DNA of 64,000 nt from Azorinus chamasolen. Its lineage: Eukaryota > Mollusca > Bivalvia > Cardiida > Solecurtidae. Numbering within the stretch: the stretch's first letter is position 1; each line of letters opens with the position of its first letter. A model generated the notes under the pieces. The model ran no database searches, was not told the DNA's origin, and worked only from the letters and a program-made list of their open reading frames with translations. The stretch covers positions 31,118,145 to 31,182,144 of the forward strand of contig OY755238.1 of assembly GCA_963576725.1 (NCBI GenBank), given 5' to 3'. Positions 53,530 through 63,261 of this stretch are shown here, piece after piece. The translations under genes and the position numbers were made by a program.

Positions 53530-53723
53530 AAGGAGCTGTTTCAAGGAAGAATCTGAGTCCTTACAAACCAAGCGAATATGACAGTGAAGCAAGCGAACCA
53601 AAAGCAGCAAAAATGTCGTTAGATTTTAACAGCCTTGTTCAGGGTGGGGACAACGTTTCTGTCAATAAACCAGTGCCAATGCAGTCACTTCAGTCAACAT
53701 GTCGGTCTGATGCCATTCTACAT
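53530..53723 (+). CDS. CARD-gene exon 4 (linker region)
   Basis: A 194-bp exon, acceptor TTTTCGGACTATGTAG| and donor CTACAT|GTAAAT. It opens with two bases completing exon 3's split codon and ends in phase 0. It encodes GAVSRKNLSPYKPSEYDSEA, SEPKAAKMSLDFNSLVQGGD and PMQSLQSTCRSDAILH, a polar, probably disordered linker. Two other frames are open across the same bases but do not splice in phase. The next exon is not visible in this window. Confidence 0.6.
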
Positions 53724-53805
53724 GTAAATATGTCCAAATCTCCCATAATTTTGCCAGTAATTGTGATCCTGATTCAATGCTATGAGTCTCTGAATTTGCT
53801 AGCAT

Positions 53806-56400
53806 TATACCCCGGCCACCTGTGGTGGTGGCTGTATAGGAATCACCTTGTCCGTCCGTCCGTCCGTCCGTCCGTACGTCACTGACTCACGTTTTTCCGG
53901 GACATTTGCTTTTTTCTTGAAAACTATTTATGATACCACCATCAAACTTAATACATAGTATCAGTGTTATGTGGGGACAATCTTCTCCATGCTTCATATC
54001 TCTTGCACAAAATTTTGCAGAATTATGCCCCTTTTTATGCCCCCCAGATCTAATCGGGGGGCATATTGTTTTTGCCCTGTCTGTCCGTTTGTCTGTTTGT
54101 TTGTTTGTCAGCAACTTTAACATTGGTCATAACTTTTGAGCCAGTACAGATAGAGACTTGATATTTGGCATGCATATGTATCTCATAAAGCCGCACATTT
54201 TGAGGGGTAACATGTCAAGGTCAACGTCATCCTTCAAGGTCAGAGGTCAAATATATGGGTCAAATCACCGACTTTAACATTGGCCATAACTTTTGGGCCA
54301 GTACAGATAGAGACTTGATATTTGGCATGCTTGTGTATCTTATAAAGCTGCACATTTTGTGGGGTGACATGTGAAGGTCAAGGTCATCCTATAGGGTCAA
54401 AGGTCAAATTGTCTGTTTCTTTGTCTGTAACTTTAACGCAACTTTAACATTGGTCATAAATTTTGAGCCAGTAGAGATAGAGACTTGATATTTCGCATGC
54501 ATATGTATCTCACGAAGTTGCACATTTTGAGGGGTGACATGTCAAGGTCATCCTTCAAGGTCAAGGTCATTCTTTAGGGTCAGAGGTCAAATTGTCTGTT
54601 TGTTTGTCTGTAACTTTAACATTGGTCATAACTTTTGAGCCAGTACAGATATAGACTTGATATTTAGCATGCATATGTATCTCATAAAGCCGCACATTTT
54701 GAGGGGTGACATGTCAAGGTCAAGGTCATCCTTAAAGGTCAGAGGTCAAACATATGGGTCAAATCACCGACTTTAACATTGGCCATAACTTTTGAACCAG
54801 TACAGATAGAGACTTGATATGTGGCATACTTGTGTATCTCGTAAAGCTGCACAGTTTGAGGGATGACATGTCAAGGTCATTTTCTGGGTCAAAGGTCACC
54901 AACTTCAAATTGGCCATAATAGAGATAGAGTCTTGATATTTGGTATGCATGTATATCTCATGAAGCTGCACATTTTGAGGGGCAGCATGTCAAGGTAAAG
55001 GTCATCTTTTAGGATCAAAGGTCACCGACTTTAACATTGGCCATAACTTTTGAACCTGTAGATACAGACTTGACATTTGGTATGCATGTGTATCTCATGA
55101 AGCTGCACAGTTTGGGGTGACATGTCAAGGTCAAGGTCATCTTTCAGGTTCAAAGGTCACCGACTTTAACATTGGCCATAACTTTTGAACCAGTAGAGAT
55201 ACAGACTTGACATTTGGTATACATGTGTATCTCATGAAGCTGCAGTTTGGGGGTGACATGTCAAGGTAAAGGTCATCTTTCAGGGTCAAAGGTCACCGAC
55301 TTTAACATTGGCCATAACTTTTGAACCAGTAGAGTACAGACTTGATAGTTGGTAAACATGTGTTTCTCATTTGGCTGCACAGTTTGAGGGGTGACATGTC
55401 AAGGTCAAGGTCATCTTTGAAGGTCAAAGGTCACCAACATTAACATTGGCCATAACTTTTGAACCAGTAGAGATACAGACTTGATATTTGGTATGCATGT
55501 GTACCCCATGAAGCTGCACAGTTTGAGGGGTGACATGTCAAGATCAAGGTCATCCTTCAGGGTCAAATATCATATCGAGGGGGCATAGTGTTTCACAAAC
55601 AGATCTTGTTATCTTCATATTTTGTCCCTTAATTGGGTTTTTCCGGGACATTTGCTTTATTCTTAAAAACTATTTATGATACCACCTTCAAACTTAATAC
55701 ATAGTATCAATGTTTGTGAGGGCAATCTTCTCCATGTTTCATAACTCTTGCACAAGATTTGACAGAAATATGCCCGTTTTTAACTTCATATTTTGTCTCT
55801 TAATTGGGACATATTTTTGGCACATGCCATTTTCTTGAAACCTGTTTATGATATTTTCTTCAAACGCGGTACACATTATGAGGGTGATAAGAGGATGTGC
55901 AGTCATCAAAGGTTGTAAATCTAAATTAAATTAATTTTAAGGGAGTTATTCCCCTTTGTTACTTTTCAGAAGCAATTTTTTGTCTGGAGCATAACTTCTC
56001 AAGTTTTGTAGGTACAACTATGAAACTGTGTATTTGGATAGAGGGTGATGAGAGGATGTGCAGTCAACAAGGACTGTAACTCTAAATTCGTTTTTGAGGG
56101 ATTTATTCCCCTTTGTTACTTTGCATAAGTATATTTTTGTCCAGAGCATAACTTCTCAAGTACTACTTCTACATTTCTTCACCATTGGACCTCAAATTTT
56201 ACATAGGCATTTATAATGATTTGTAGATGTGTGTGACATAATTTTGATGTGAGTCATTCCTTGACTAGTCTTTAAAAATTTTATTTCCACAAGTGTGGAT
56301 TAAAGGATTATTGAGCTATTGCCTTTTGTATTGAAGTCATTGGATCTTTTGACAAGGTGGTGGATGGGGGTATCAATCACCTTTAGTGATAGTTCTAGTT
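53806..56400 (+). mobile_element. R7-type element split by R4
   Basis: The head ATACCCCGGCCACC-tgtggt-GGTGGCTGTAT and (CCGT)n precede TTTTTCCGGGACATTTGCTT units. After R4 the units resume (TTAATTGGG, GGGACAT, ATGATACCACC) with a change to GCATAACTTCTCAAG-type units. The 3' end is GGGGGTATCAATCAC-cttta-GTGATAGTTCTAGTT (ending 56400), the canonical R7 terminus. Confidence 0.6.
54037..55610 (+). mobile_element. R4 element, complete, about 11 units
   Basis: The 5' palindrome ATGCCCCCCAGAT-cta-ATCGGGGGGCAT and TATTGTTTTTGCCCTGTCTG are followed by units with AACTTTAACATTGGCCATAA, CTTTTGAACCAGTAGAG, GACTTGATATTTGG, TGTATCTCATGAAGCTGCAC and TGACATGTCAAGGTCAAGG. Early units are 157-172 bp, later ones about 136 bp. 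The 3' end is GAGGGGGCATAGTG, TGTTTCACAAACA, GATCTTGTT. Flanks CCCCTTTTT and ATCTTCATATTTTG rejoin the R7-type unit. Confidence 0.85.
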
Positions 56401-56436
56401 CCTTTTGTCTAGCTTTGCAAATTGGAGCTGATGGGA

Positions 56437-58620
56437 TAATTATACTCCGGCAAACAAAGTTTTAGGGGGTGTACTGGAATCGACCTGGCAGCAGGTTGGT
56501 CAATCTGGCGGATGGGCAGTTGGTTTGTTCATGCATCTGCATTTGATATTAACTGCTGGTGTCATGAATTCTTTCTTCAATTAGAAACTTATTGCATTTA
56601 TATTTGGCATACATAATATCAAGAACAGTAGATTTGCAAGAGACAACATTCATGTTATTAGCGCCAGAACGCCAGGCATTGCAGAATTATTTCCCATTGA
56701 ATTTTTTGCCGGATTTTTAGAGAATAATCTCGGCTGATAGTTTGGCGAAAACCGAGCGGTTGGGCGAGCTTGGGTAGGCGGGTGGTCGGGCAAGCGGGCG
56801 GCGTGCCGTCGTTAACAAAACTTTAACATTGCTTTTAACTTCTGAATTTCTTAAGCTAGACCATTCATATTTGGTATGCAGACAGCTTTGGTGAAGGTCT
56901 TTCACTTGATACAAGGATACATGAAATCAGGTCAAGGTCACTATTTTGAAAACTTTTCTGTTTTTAACAAACTTTAACATTGCTATAACTTTTAAACTAC
57001 AAATGCTAGGCTATTCATCTTTGGTATACATATATCATGGGCAAAGGCCTTTCATTTGATAAAGGATATATGAAATCCGGTCAAGGTCAAGGTCTCTATT
57101 TCCAAAACTTTGCTGTTGTTTACAAAACTTTAACATTGCTTATAACTTCTGAATTACTTAAGCTAGAGCATAAATATTTGCTATGCAGATTGCTTGGGTG
57201 AAGGCCTTTCACTTGATACATTTTAAACAATTTTAACATTGCTATGACAACTTAACTACAAATGCTAGGTAATTTATCTTTGGTATACAGATAGCTTGGG
57301 TGAAGGCTTTTCACTTCATGCAAGGACACATGAAATCAGGTCACGGTCAAGGTCACTATTTCAAAAACTTTGCAATTGTTAACAAAACTTTAACATTGCT
57401 TAGAACTTCTGAATTACTGAAGCTAGACCATTCATATGCAGATAGCTTGGGTAAAGGCCTTTCAAATGATGTAAGGATTCATGAAATCAGGTCAAGGTCA
57501 AGGTTACTATTTCAAAAACCTTGCTGTTTTTAACAAAACTTTTACATTGCTTAGAACTTCTGATATACTAAAACTAGATCATTCGCATTTGGTATGCAGA
57601 TAGCTTGGGTGAAGGCCTTTCACTTGATACAAGGATACATGAAATCAGGTCAAGGTCAACGTCACTTTGTCGAAAACTTTGCCTTTTTAACAAACTTTAA
57701 CATTGCTATAACATCTAAACTGCAATTCATAATTTGTATACTGATAGCTTGGGTAAAGAGTTTTCACTTGATACAAGGATACCTGAAATCAGGTCAAGGT
57801 CAAGGTCACTATTCCAAAAAACTTTGCTGTCATTAACAATACCCTAACATTGCTTTAACTTCTTAATTACTTAAGCTAGACCATTCATATTTGGTATGCA
57901 GATAGCTTGGGTGAAGGCCTTTCACTTGATACGAGGCTACGTGAAATCAGGTGAAGGTCAATGTCACAGTTTCGAAAATCTTGCCGTTTTTAACAAACTT
58001 TAACATTGCTATAAGTTCTGAGCTACAAATGCTAGGCAATTCATCTTTGGTATAAAAATGGTTTGGTAAAGGCCTTTCAGTTGATATAAAGATATTAGGT
58101 CAAGACCAAGGACACTATTTCGACAAGTTGGCCGTCATTGAATAGCTTCAACATTTGTTCTTAACTGCTGAACCTCATATGCTAGATAATTCATATATGT
58201 TATGGAGATAGCTTTGGTGAAGGCCTTTCAATTGATGCAATGATACATGAAATTGGGTCAAGGTCAAGGCCACTATTTTGAAAAAAAACTTGACTGTTTT
58301 TAATAAACCTTAACATTTTGCTTTAACTTCTGACCCACGAGTGCTAGGCAATTCACCTTTGATGTTCATATAGCGTTGGTAAGGACCTTATGGATGACAT
58401 TAAGATACCTGAAATCAGGTCATGGTCACTATTTTGAAATATTGGCTGTCATTAAGATATTGGTATAACGTCTGAACTACATGGGCTAGACAATTTATAT
58501 TTAGTATGCAGATAGCTTGGGTAAAGGCCTTTCAGTTGATACAAGGATACATGAAATAGGGTCAAGGTCGACACACAAAAATTCGGCTTTAATACGGTTT
58601 CCGCATTTTTTTGCTTGTGT
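56437..58620 (+). mobile_element. R7 head followed by an R9 array
   Basis: TATACTCCGGCAAACAAAG...TTTAGGGGGTGTACTGG is an R7 head with one unit, cut at about 56718. The R9 insertion starts with CTCGGCTGATAG...AAAACCGAG and a GGCGGGTGG tract. About twelve units follow (TTAACATTGCTATAACTTCT, GCTAGACCATTCATATTTGG, TATGCAGATAGCTTGGGTGA, AGGCCTTTCACTTGATACAA, GAAATCAGGTCAAGGTCA). The R9 3' end near 58600 (AATTCGGCTTTAATACGG) is unclear. Confidence 0.6.
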
Positions 58621-58836
58621 GTATTTTTAGTTCACCTAACACAAATGCAAAGGTGCTCTTTTGTGATCGCTCTGTGTCTGTCGTCTGTCGTTATCTTTTT
58701 TAGTTCACGTGAGCAAAGCTCAGGGTGAGTTTTTAGTAGACTTGAATGTCTTGCGTCGGTCGTGCATTGTGCGTCGTCCGTCTGTCCATCGTGGATCGTC
58801 AACAATTTGGTTGTAAACACTCTAGTGGTCACAATT

Positions 58837-59702
58837 ATGTCTCCCCCCTTTAGGGGAGGGAGACATATTGATGTTGTGCTTTCTGTCTGTCCATCCGTCC
58901 GTCCATCCGTCTGTCTGTCTGTTAAAATTCTTGTGCAGCTAACTCCTCCTACACTATTAGAGGGATTTCCTTTAAACTTTTATATATGAACCAGCTATAA
59001 GTTAAGGATGGTTATGTGGTTTGGAATTTTAGCTGCAACAATTTTGACAGATGTTATGGCCCTTTGTAGTTTTTCCTTATATAGAATATATAACGAAACA
59101 ATCTTGTGCAGCTAACTACTCCTACACTATTTGAGGGATTTACTATAAACTTTTACATATGAACCAGCTATATGTGAGGGTGGTCATGTGGTTTGGAATT
59201 TTGACTGCAACAATTTTGACAAAAGTTATGACCCTTTGGAGTTTTTCCTTAAATAGAGTAATAGCGAAAATGTCTTGTGCAGCTAACTCCTCCTATACTA
59301 TGTAAGAGTTTTGATTCAAACTTTTACATATGAACCAGCTATATGTCAGGATGTCATGTGGATTGGAATATAGGCTGCAACAATTTTGACAGAAGTTTGG
59401 ATTTTTTTCAAATATGACATTTATAGGGAAAACTAGTGTTTATAGATGTCTACAAAAGTTTACAGATAACCAATCTATATGTGATGCATAACCAATCTAT
59501 ATGTATCTATAAGTGACACACAACCAATCTATATCTATATGTGAAATCTATATGTGAAGGTGGTCATGTGATTTTGAATTAAGCTTGATTATCATAACAG
59601 TTGTTAAAATGCAACTCTTGGTTACAACATACATTCCTCTTATGGGTGCGGGGCGGGGTACCTGGGGGAGACATGTGTTTTTCAAAAAAACAAACTCTAG
59701 TT
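58837..59702 (+). mobile_element. R2 element (third unit type) nested in R10
   Basis: ATGTCTCCCCCC-ttta-GGGGAGGGAGACAT, TATTGATGTTGTG and CTGTCTGTCCATCCGTCC are followed by three units (CTTGTGCAGCTAACTCCTCC, TACATATGAACCAGCTATA, GACAGAAGTT). The end is GGGGGAGACATGTG, TTTTTCAAAAAAACAAA and CTCTAGTT. The flanks GGTCACAATT and TTTTAGTCCAATC rejoin an R10 unit. Confidence 0.75.
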
Positions 59703-60561
59703 TTAGTCCAATCTTCATGAACCTTAATCAGAATGATTGTCTTGATAAAATCTCGGACGAGTTCGAAAGTGGGTGACGTGAGATCGAAAACTAGGTCACT
59801 AGGTCAGATAGTAGGAAAACCTTGTGAACACTCTAGAGGTCACATTTTAGCTGAATCTTCATGATCTTTAACAGAATGATTGTTTTGATAAAATCTCAGA
59901 CAAGGTTGAAAGTGGGTCATGTTGGATCAAATACTAGGTCACTAGGTCTAACAGTAGAGAAACATTGTGAATACTCTTGTGGTCACATTGTTTGTCCGAT
60001 CATCATGGAACTTAGAATGATTGTCTTAATTGTCTCAGACGAGTTTGAAAGTGGTCATGTGGGGTTAAAAACTAGATCACTAGGTCAGATAGAAAAACCT
60101 TGTGAACACTCTAAAGGTCACATTTGTAGCCGAATCTTCATGAAACTTTATCAAAATGATTGTAATGATAAAATCTCGGATGAGTTTGAAAGTGGGTCAC
60201 GTTGGGTCAGATAGTAGGACAACCTTGTGAACACTCTAGAGGTCACATTTTTAGCTGAATCTTCATGAAACTTTAACAGAATGATTGTTTTTGATAAAAT
60301 CTCAGACAAGGTTGAAAGTGGGTCATGTTGGGTCAAATACTAGGTCACTAGGTCAAACAGTAGAAAATCCTTGTGAACATTCTAGTGGTCACATTTTTTG
60401 TCCAATCTTCATGAAACTTAGACAGGATGATTGTCTTGTTAAAATCTTGGACGAGTTTAAAATGGGTCATGTGGGGTCAAAAACTAGGTCACTACATCAT
60501 ATCTTCGTAAAATTTTACACTCCAGCTGTCACATGTTTAGTCCATTCTTCCTCAAACTTGC

Positions 60562-60876
60562 ACCGGCCGCGTGGCTCAGTGGTAGAGCATCTGCCTGCGA
60601 TACGGAAGGTCGTTGGTTCGATCCCCGGCCGCGACAGACCTAAATTCATTAAAAGTTGGTACTAGTAGCTCCCTTGTCTACGCTCGACATTAAAATGGTA
60701 GTTCTAGGACTGGTCGGCCCGGTGTCATGACGATGTGACTTTGTAGGATGCCCTTGCCATGTTCCGGAGGCAGGGACATTCCAGTGAGGCAACACTATAA
60801 CTTGTCTCAAGCGGGTGCTGTCTGCAAATAACTGAAATACTATTGGTCAGACCTAAAGCTCAGCTCACTCACTCAC
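60562..60876 (+). mobile_element. tRNA-derived SINE, full length, 13-bp TSD
   Basis: The tRNA-like head has an A box (GTGGCTCAGTGGTAGAGC) and a B box (GGTTCGATCCCC). The stems are too degenerate for a functional tRNA; the anticodon-loop position would read GCG. A body (TAGCTCCCTTGTCTACGC, CTGGTCGGCCCGGTGTCATG) and a tail ending in (TCAC)n follow. TCCTCAAACTTGC at 60549-60561 is repeated exactly at 60877-60889. It inserted into an R10 unit. Confidence 0.85.
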
Positions 60877-61022
60877 TCCTCAAACTTGCTCAGAATGTGT
60901 GTCTTGATGATATCAAGGTTTAGTTTGATCATTGGTGGGATGGGATCAAAAAGTAGGTCAAATCTTAGAAAAATCATTCTAGAGGTAACATGTTAAGCCC
61001 AATCTTCATTGGTCAGATTAAG

Positions 61023-61827
61023 TGTCTTAAGGTAGTTCAAGCTGTTGCTCGGCAAAAATCGAAGTTTGTCCAATCAACATCAAATTTGGTCCAGGTATTC
61101 AGAAAGTTACCGTCCACACAACTGCGACGACGTTCATTTTAAATTTGATGTTGGTTGCTTTGCAATATATGACGTCAAAAGCGCCCTCTGGTGCCATCTA
61201 AGCAATTCACATGTGCTTGCGTATTTCGTTATTTATTTACAAATGCCGTTGCTTTTTTGAATGATTCGAAAACTGTTTTGAAGAAAAAAAAAAGTTCTTC
61301 AATATGATATGCGATATATGTTTTACAAGCGTAACACTTTTGTTCAGTCAAGAGTTGAAAGTTAAAAAACCCATTTTTACGCATTCTAATTTTTGAGGTT
61401 TTTCGCTATTTCATCGAATTAAAAAAAAAACTAGACGGTGAAAGTTAATAAAAAAAATTATGTCATACTCTGTTCATTTCTTAACAGAAACAAGTGAAAA
61501 AACCAATACCTATTCGAGTTCATTTTTTCGCTACGAGTGATTTTGCTAGGTTACCTCGTCATCATACTCGACGTCAACGCGACGTTAAAATATATATGTC
61601 TTCGTGAGAAGATATGACTTGATTTAAAAGAATAAGAAGTAGATCTAAAACAATAAATAAAAGTTCTGCTTTGAAATACATAAGAACATAATTATACTCA
61701 ATTAATAGGGTGTCAAACGTTTTCCTGCCAAATATTTTACAAAGGAGTGTATAATGTCATATTGAAAACCCAATGGACATGAAAGATGAGAGCAATTATT
61801 TTCATTTTTTTCTGCTAACATCATTTA
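61023..61827. other. Unassigned AT-rich region upstream of the Mutator-like relic
   Basis: No terminal structure or domain is recognisable. A 71-codon frame (61045-61260) lacks protein-like features. The stretch may include the 5' part of the decayed Mutator-like transposon that follows. Confidence 0.35.
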
Positions 61828-62282
61828 ATGCATTATTTTGTTGGGAAAAAACTCGAGGTTCAATTAAAAGAAGAAAACAACATTAAAGCAACAGTTAAAG
61901 TGACGTCATCCACGTTTGGTTCAATCCTAATGCAAAATGGGTACTCGTGGTGTTTTGGATCGAAAGCTAAAGTCAACCGATTTATCAATTTGAGTGTGCT
62001 TCCAGATAGTAAAGAGAATCAATTATTGTTAGGGCGAAGAATAGTGGAATTTGATGTGCTCTTTGAAAACTTAAATGCATGCTCAAGATGCAACCAAAGA
62101 CTGAACATTTTAGACTCAGTTAATGAAGCTATTCATGGATTGGGATTGGTGATAGGAGTAAAGTGCCTCTAATGTGAAATGATAAACAAAGTTCCTACCT
62201 GGAAAAGGCACTTGGCTAACTGATGGCAAGAAGGACCGAGAAAATGCTTTGATGTAAATACAAAACTTGCAGCAGGTATGAA
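61828..62282 (+). pseudogene. Mutator-like transposase, N-terminal fragment
   Basis: An open frame to 62172 contains GRRIVEFDVLFENLNACSRC, NQRLNILDS and EAIHGLGLVIGVKC, and then, past two in-frame stops, INKVPTWKRHLAN and KCFDVNTKLAAG. The pattern (g)RIV-x(4)-L-x(4)-C-x2-C-x(~15)-GLG-x(4)-V-x-C-x2-C, then FDVNTKLAAG, is that of the Mutator-like domain found in many invertebrate transposon proteins. TAA replaces a residue inside the second Cys pair, so it is dead. A possible donor (GCAGCAG|GTATGA) follows. Confidence 0.55.
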
Positions 62283-62988
62283 TTAGATCTACTTTATAAT
62301 CTCTTCAATTTATTTATGCTATGTTTAAATAATGACATTAAATGTTAATTTTATCTTTAATTTTATCCATTAATAACATATTTATTTAATTGGCGATTAT
62401 TATCGATAAAACGATATGTTTGTATTGTGTGTGGGCTAGAACCAGCCGTCCGGTTAGCTTAGTCAATGGAGCACTGTGCTAGTGTTACAAGGGTCATGGG
62501 CTCGAACCACGCGCCATGCGCATTTCTTTACCTTTTGTTACTTTACGTTCATATTGATATATATATATTTATTTATAATAAGTTTAATTAGTTGATTATG
62601 TATAAATTCACATATTAACCCATTCCCTGATAGGCATTCATAAAATAATTTATTACGTTGTGAATGTTCACTGACGGAAGACAAATGCAGCAAGACACAG
62701 GACACATAGAAAATATACAAGCAAATGAGCATAAACCTTCTGGATCCAAGCTACTTTTAAAATTTGATCGAAGTCTGTCCTAGGAGAGATTACAATCGCT
62801 ATTTGTCCTAGGAGAATCGACGATTGTCCTGAATCGCAATTTCTACTGTGACATATATATATCAAGCGGACCTTGTTCAGTGTATATTGGTTAGAACCAG
62901 CTACCCGGTTAGCTGGGTCGTTAGTAAATTATTCTAGTGCATACTTTTCCTTCTGTACTACATTTGTTGGAAGTAGGTCTATGATAAC
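62283..62988. other. Spacer with two tRNA-like repeat scraps
   Basis: GTCCGGTTAGCTTAGTCAAT-GGAGC with GGGCTCGAACCAC (about 62448-62515) resembles A and B boxes of a tRNA-derived SINE head. TAGAACCAGCTACCCGGTTAGC (about 62882) repeats its flank. A TTAA-MITE-like TTAACCCATTCCCTGATAGGC occurs near 62617. No gene is evident. Confidence 0.4.
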
Positions 62989-63220
62989 TTTGTAGCGTTT
63001 AACAAAATATATCTCAGCCTCAAACTGTTCTCATTGTTTAAGCCATGTTGAATGCGGGTGTGAGTGAAACACAAGTAAACAACATGCTTGCAGAGCTAAA
63101 TTTACCGACGGTTCACCATTGAACACTGAAGCGTCGAGAGCGGGAGATAGGATCAACAATGGAGGCAGTAGCTGAAGAGTTAAGTAATTAGGCGATTCGT
63201 GAAGAAAAGGCATGTCTTGC
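62989..63220 (+). pseudogene. Mutator-like transposase, second fragment
   Basis: The frame reads MLNAGVSETQVNNMLAELNL, PTVHH, stop, TLKRREREIGSTMEAVAEEL and then AIREEKACLAST. The pattern (nsGv...qvn..L..l..P.v..ktlkrrereiG..me.va.eS...a..eE) is what follows the N-terminal block in Mutator-like transposon proteins. It is in the same order and strand as 61828-62282, so both are pieces of one decayed copy. Confidence 0.55.
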
Positions 63221-63261
63221 GTCCACACATGACGATCGCACGCACGTACTGTTACATTTTT

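Larger units (their letters stand above)
58624..61022 (+). mobile_element. R10 element with R2 and a SINE nested
   Basis: After a truncated head at about 58628 a second head, AGTTCACGTGAGC-aaa-GCTCAGGGTGAG (58702), and GTCGGTCGTGC tract start the element. Units of about 125-147 bp (TTGTGAACACTCTAGAGGTC, AATCTTCATGAAACTT, GAATGATTGTCTTGATAAAA, CTAGGTCACTAGGTCA) occur at 58800-58836, 59703-60548 and 60890-61022. The terminus was not recognised. Frames at 59861-60214 and 60285-60665 are unit translations. Confidence 0.6.

Noticed and set aside
53384..53610. Alternative plus- and minus-strand frames over exon 4
   Set aside because: They do not join the flanking exons in phase, and they extend into the TTAA MITE or intron.
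60563..60635. A tRNA-Arg-like gene
   Set aside because: The stems are mispaired, the sequence continues into a SINE body with a (TCAC)n tail, and a 13-bp target duplication flanks the whole unit.
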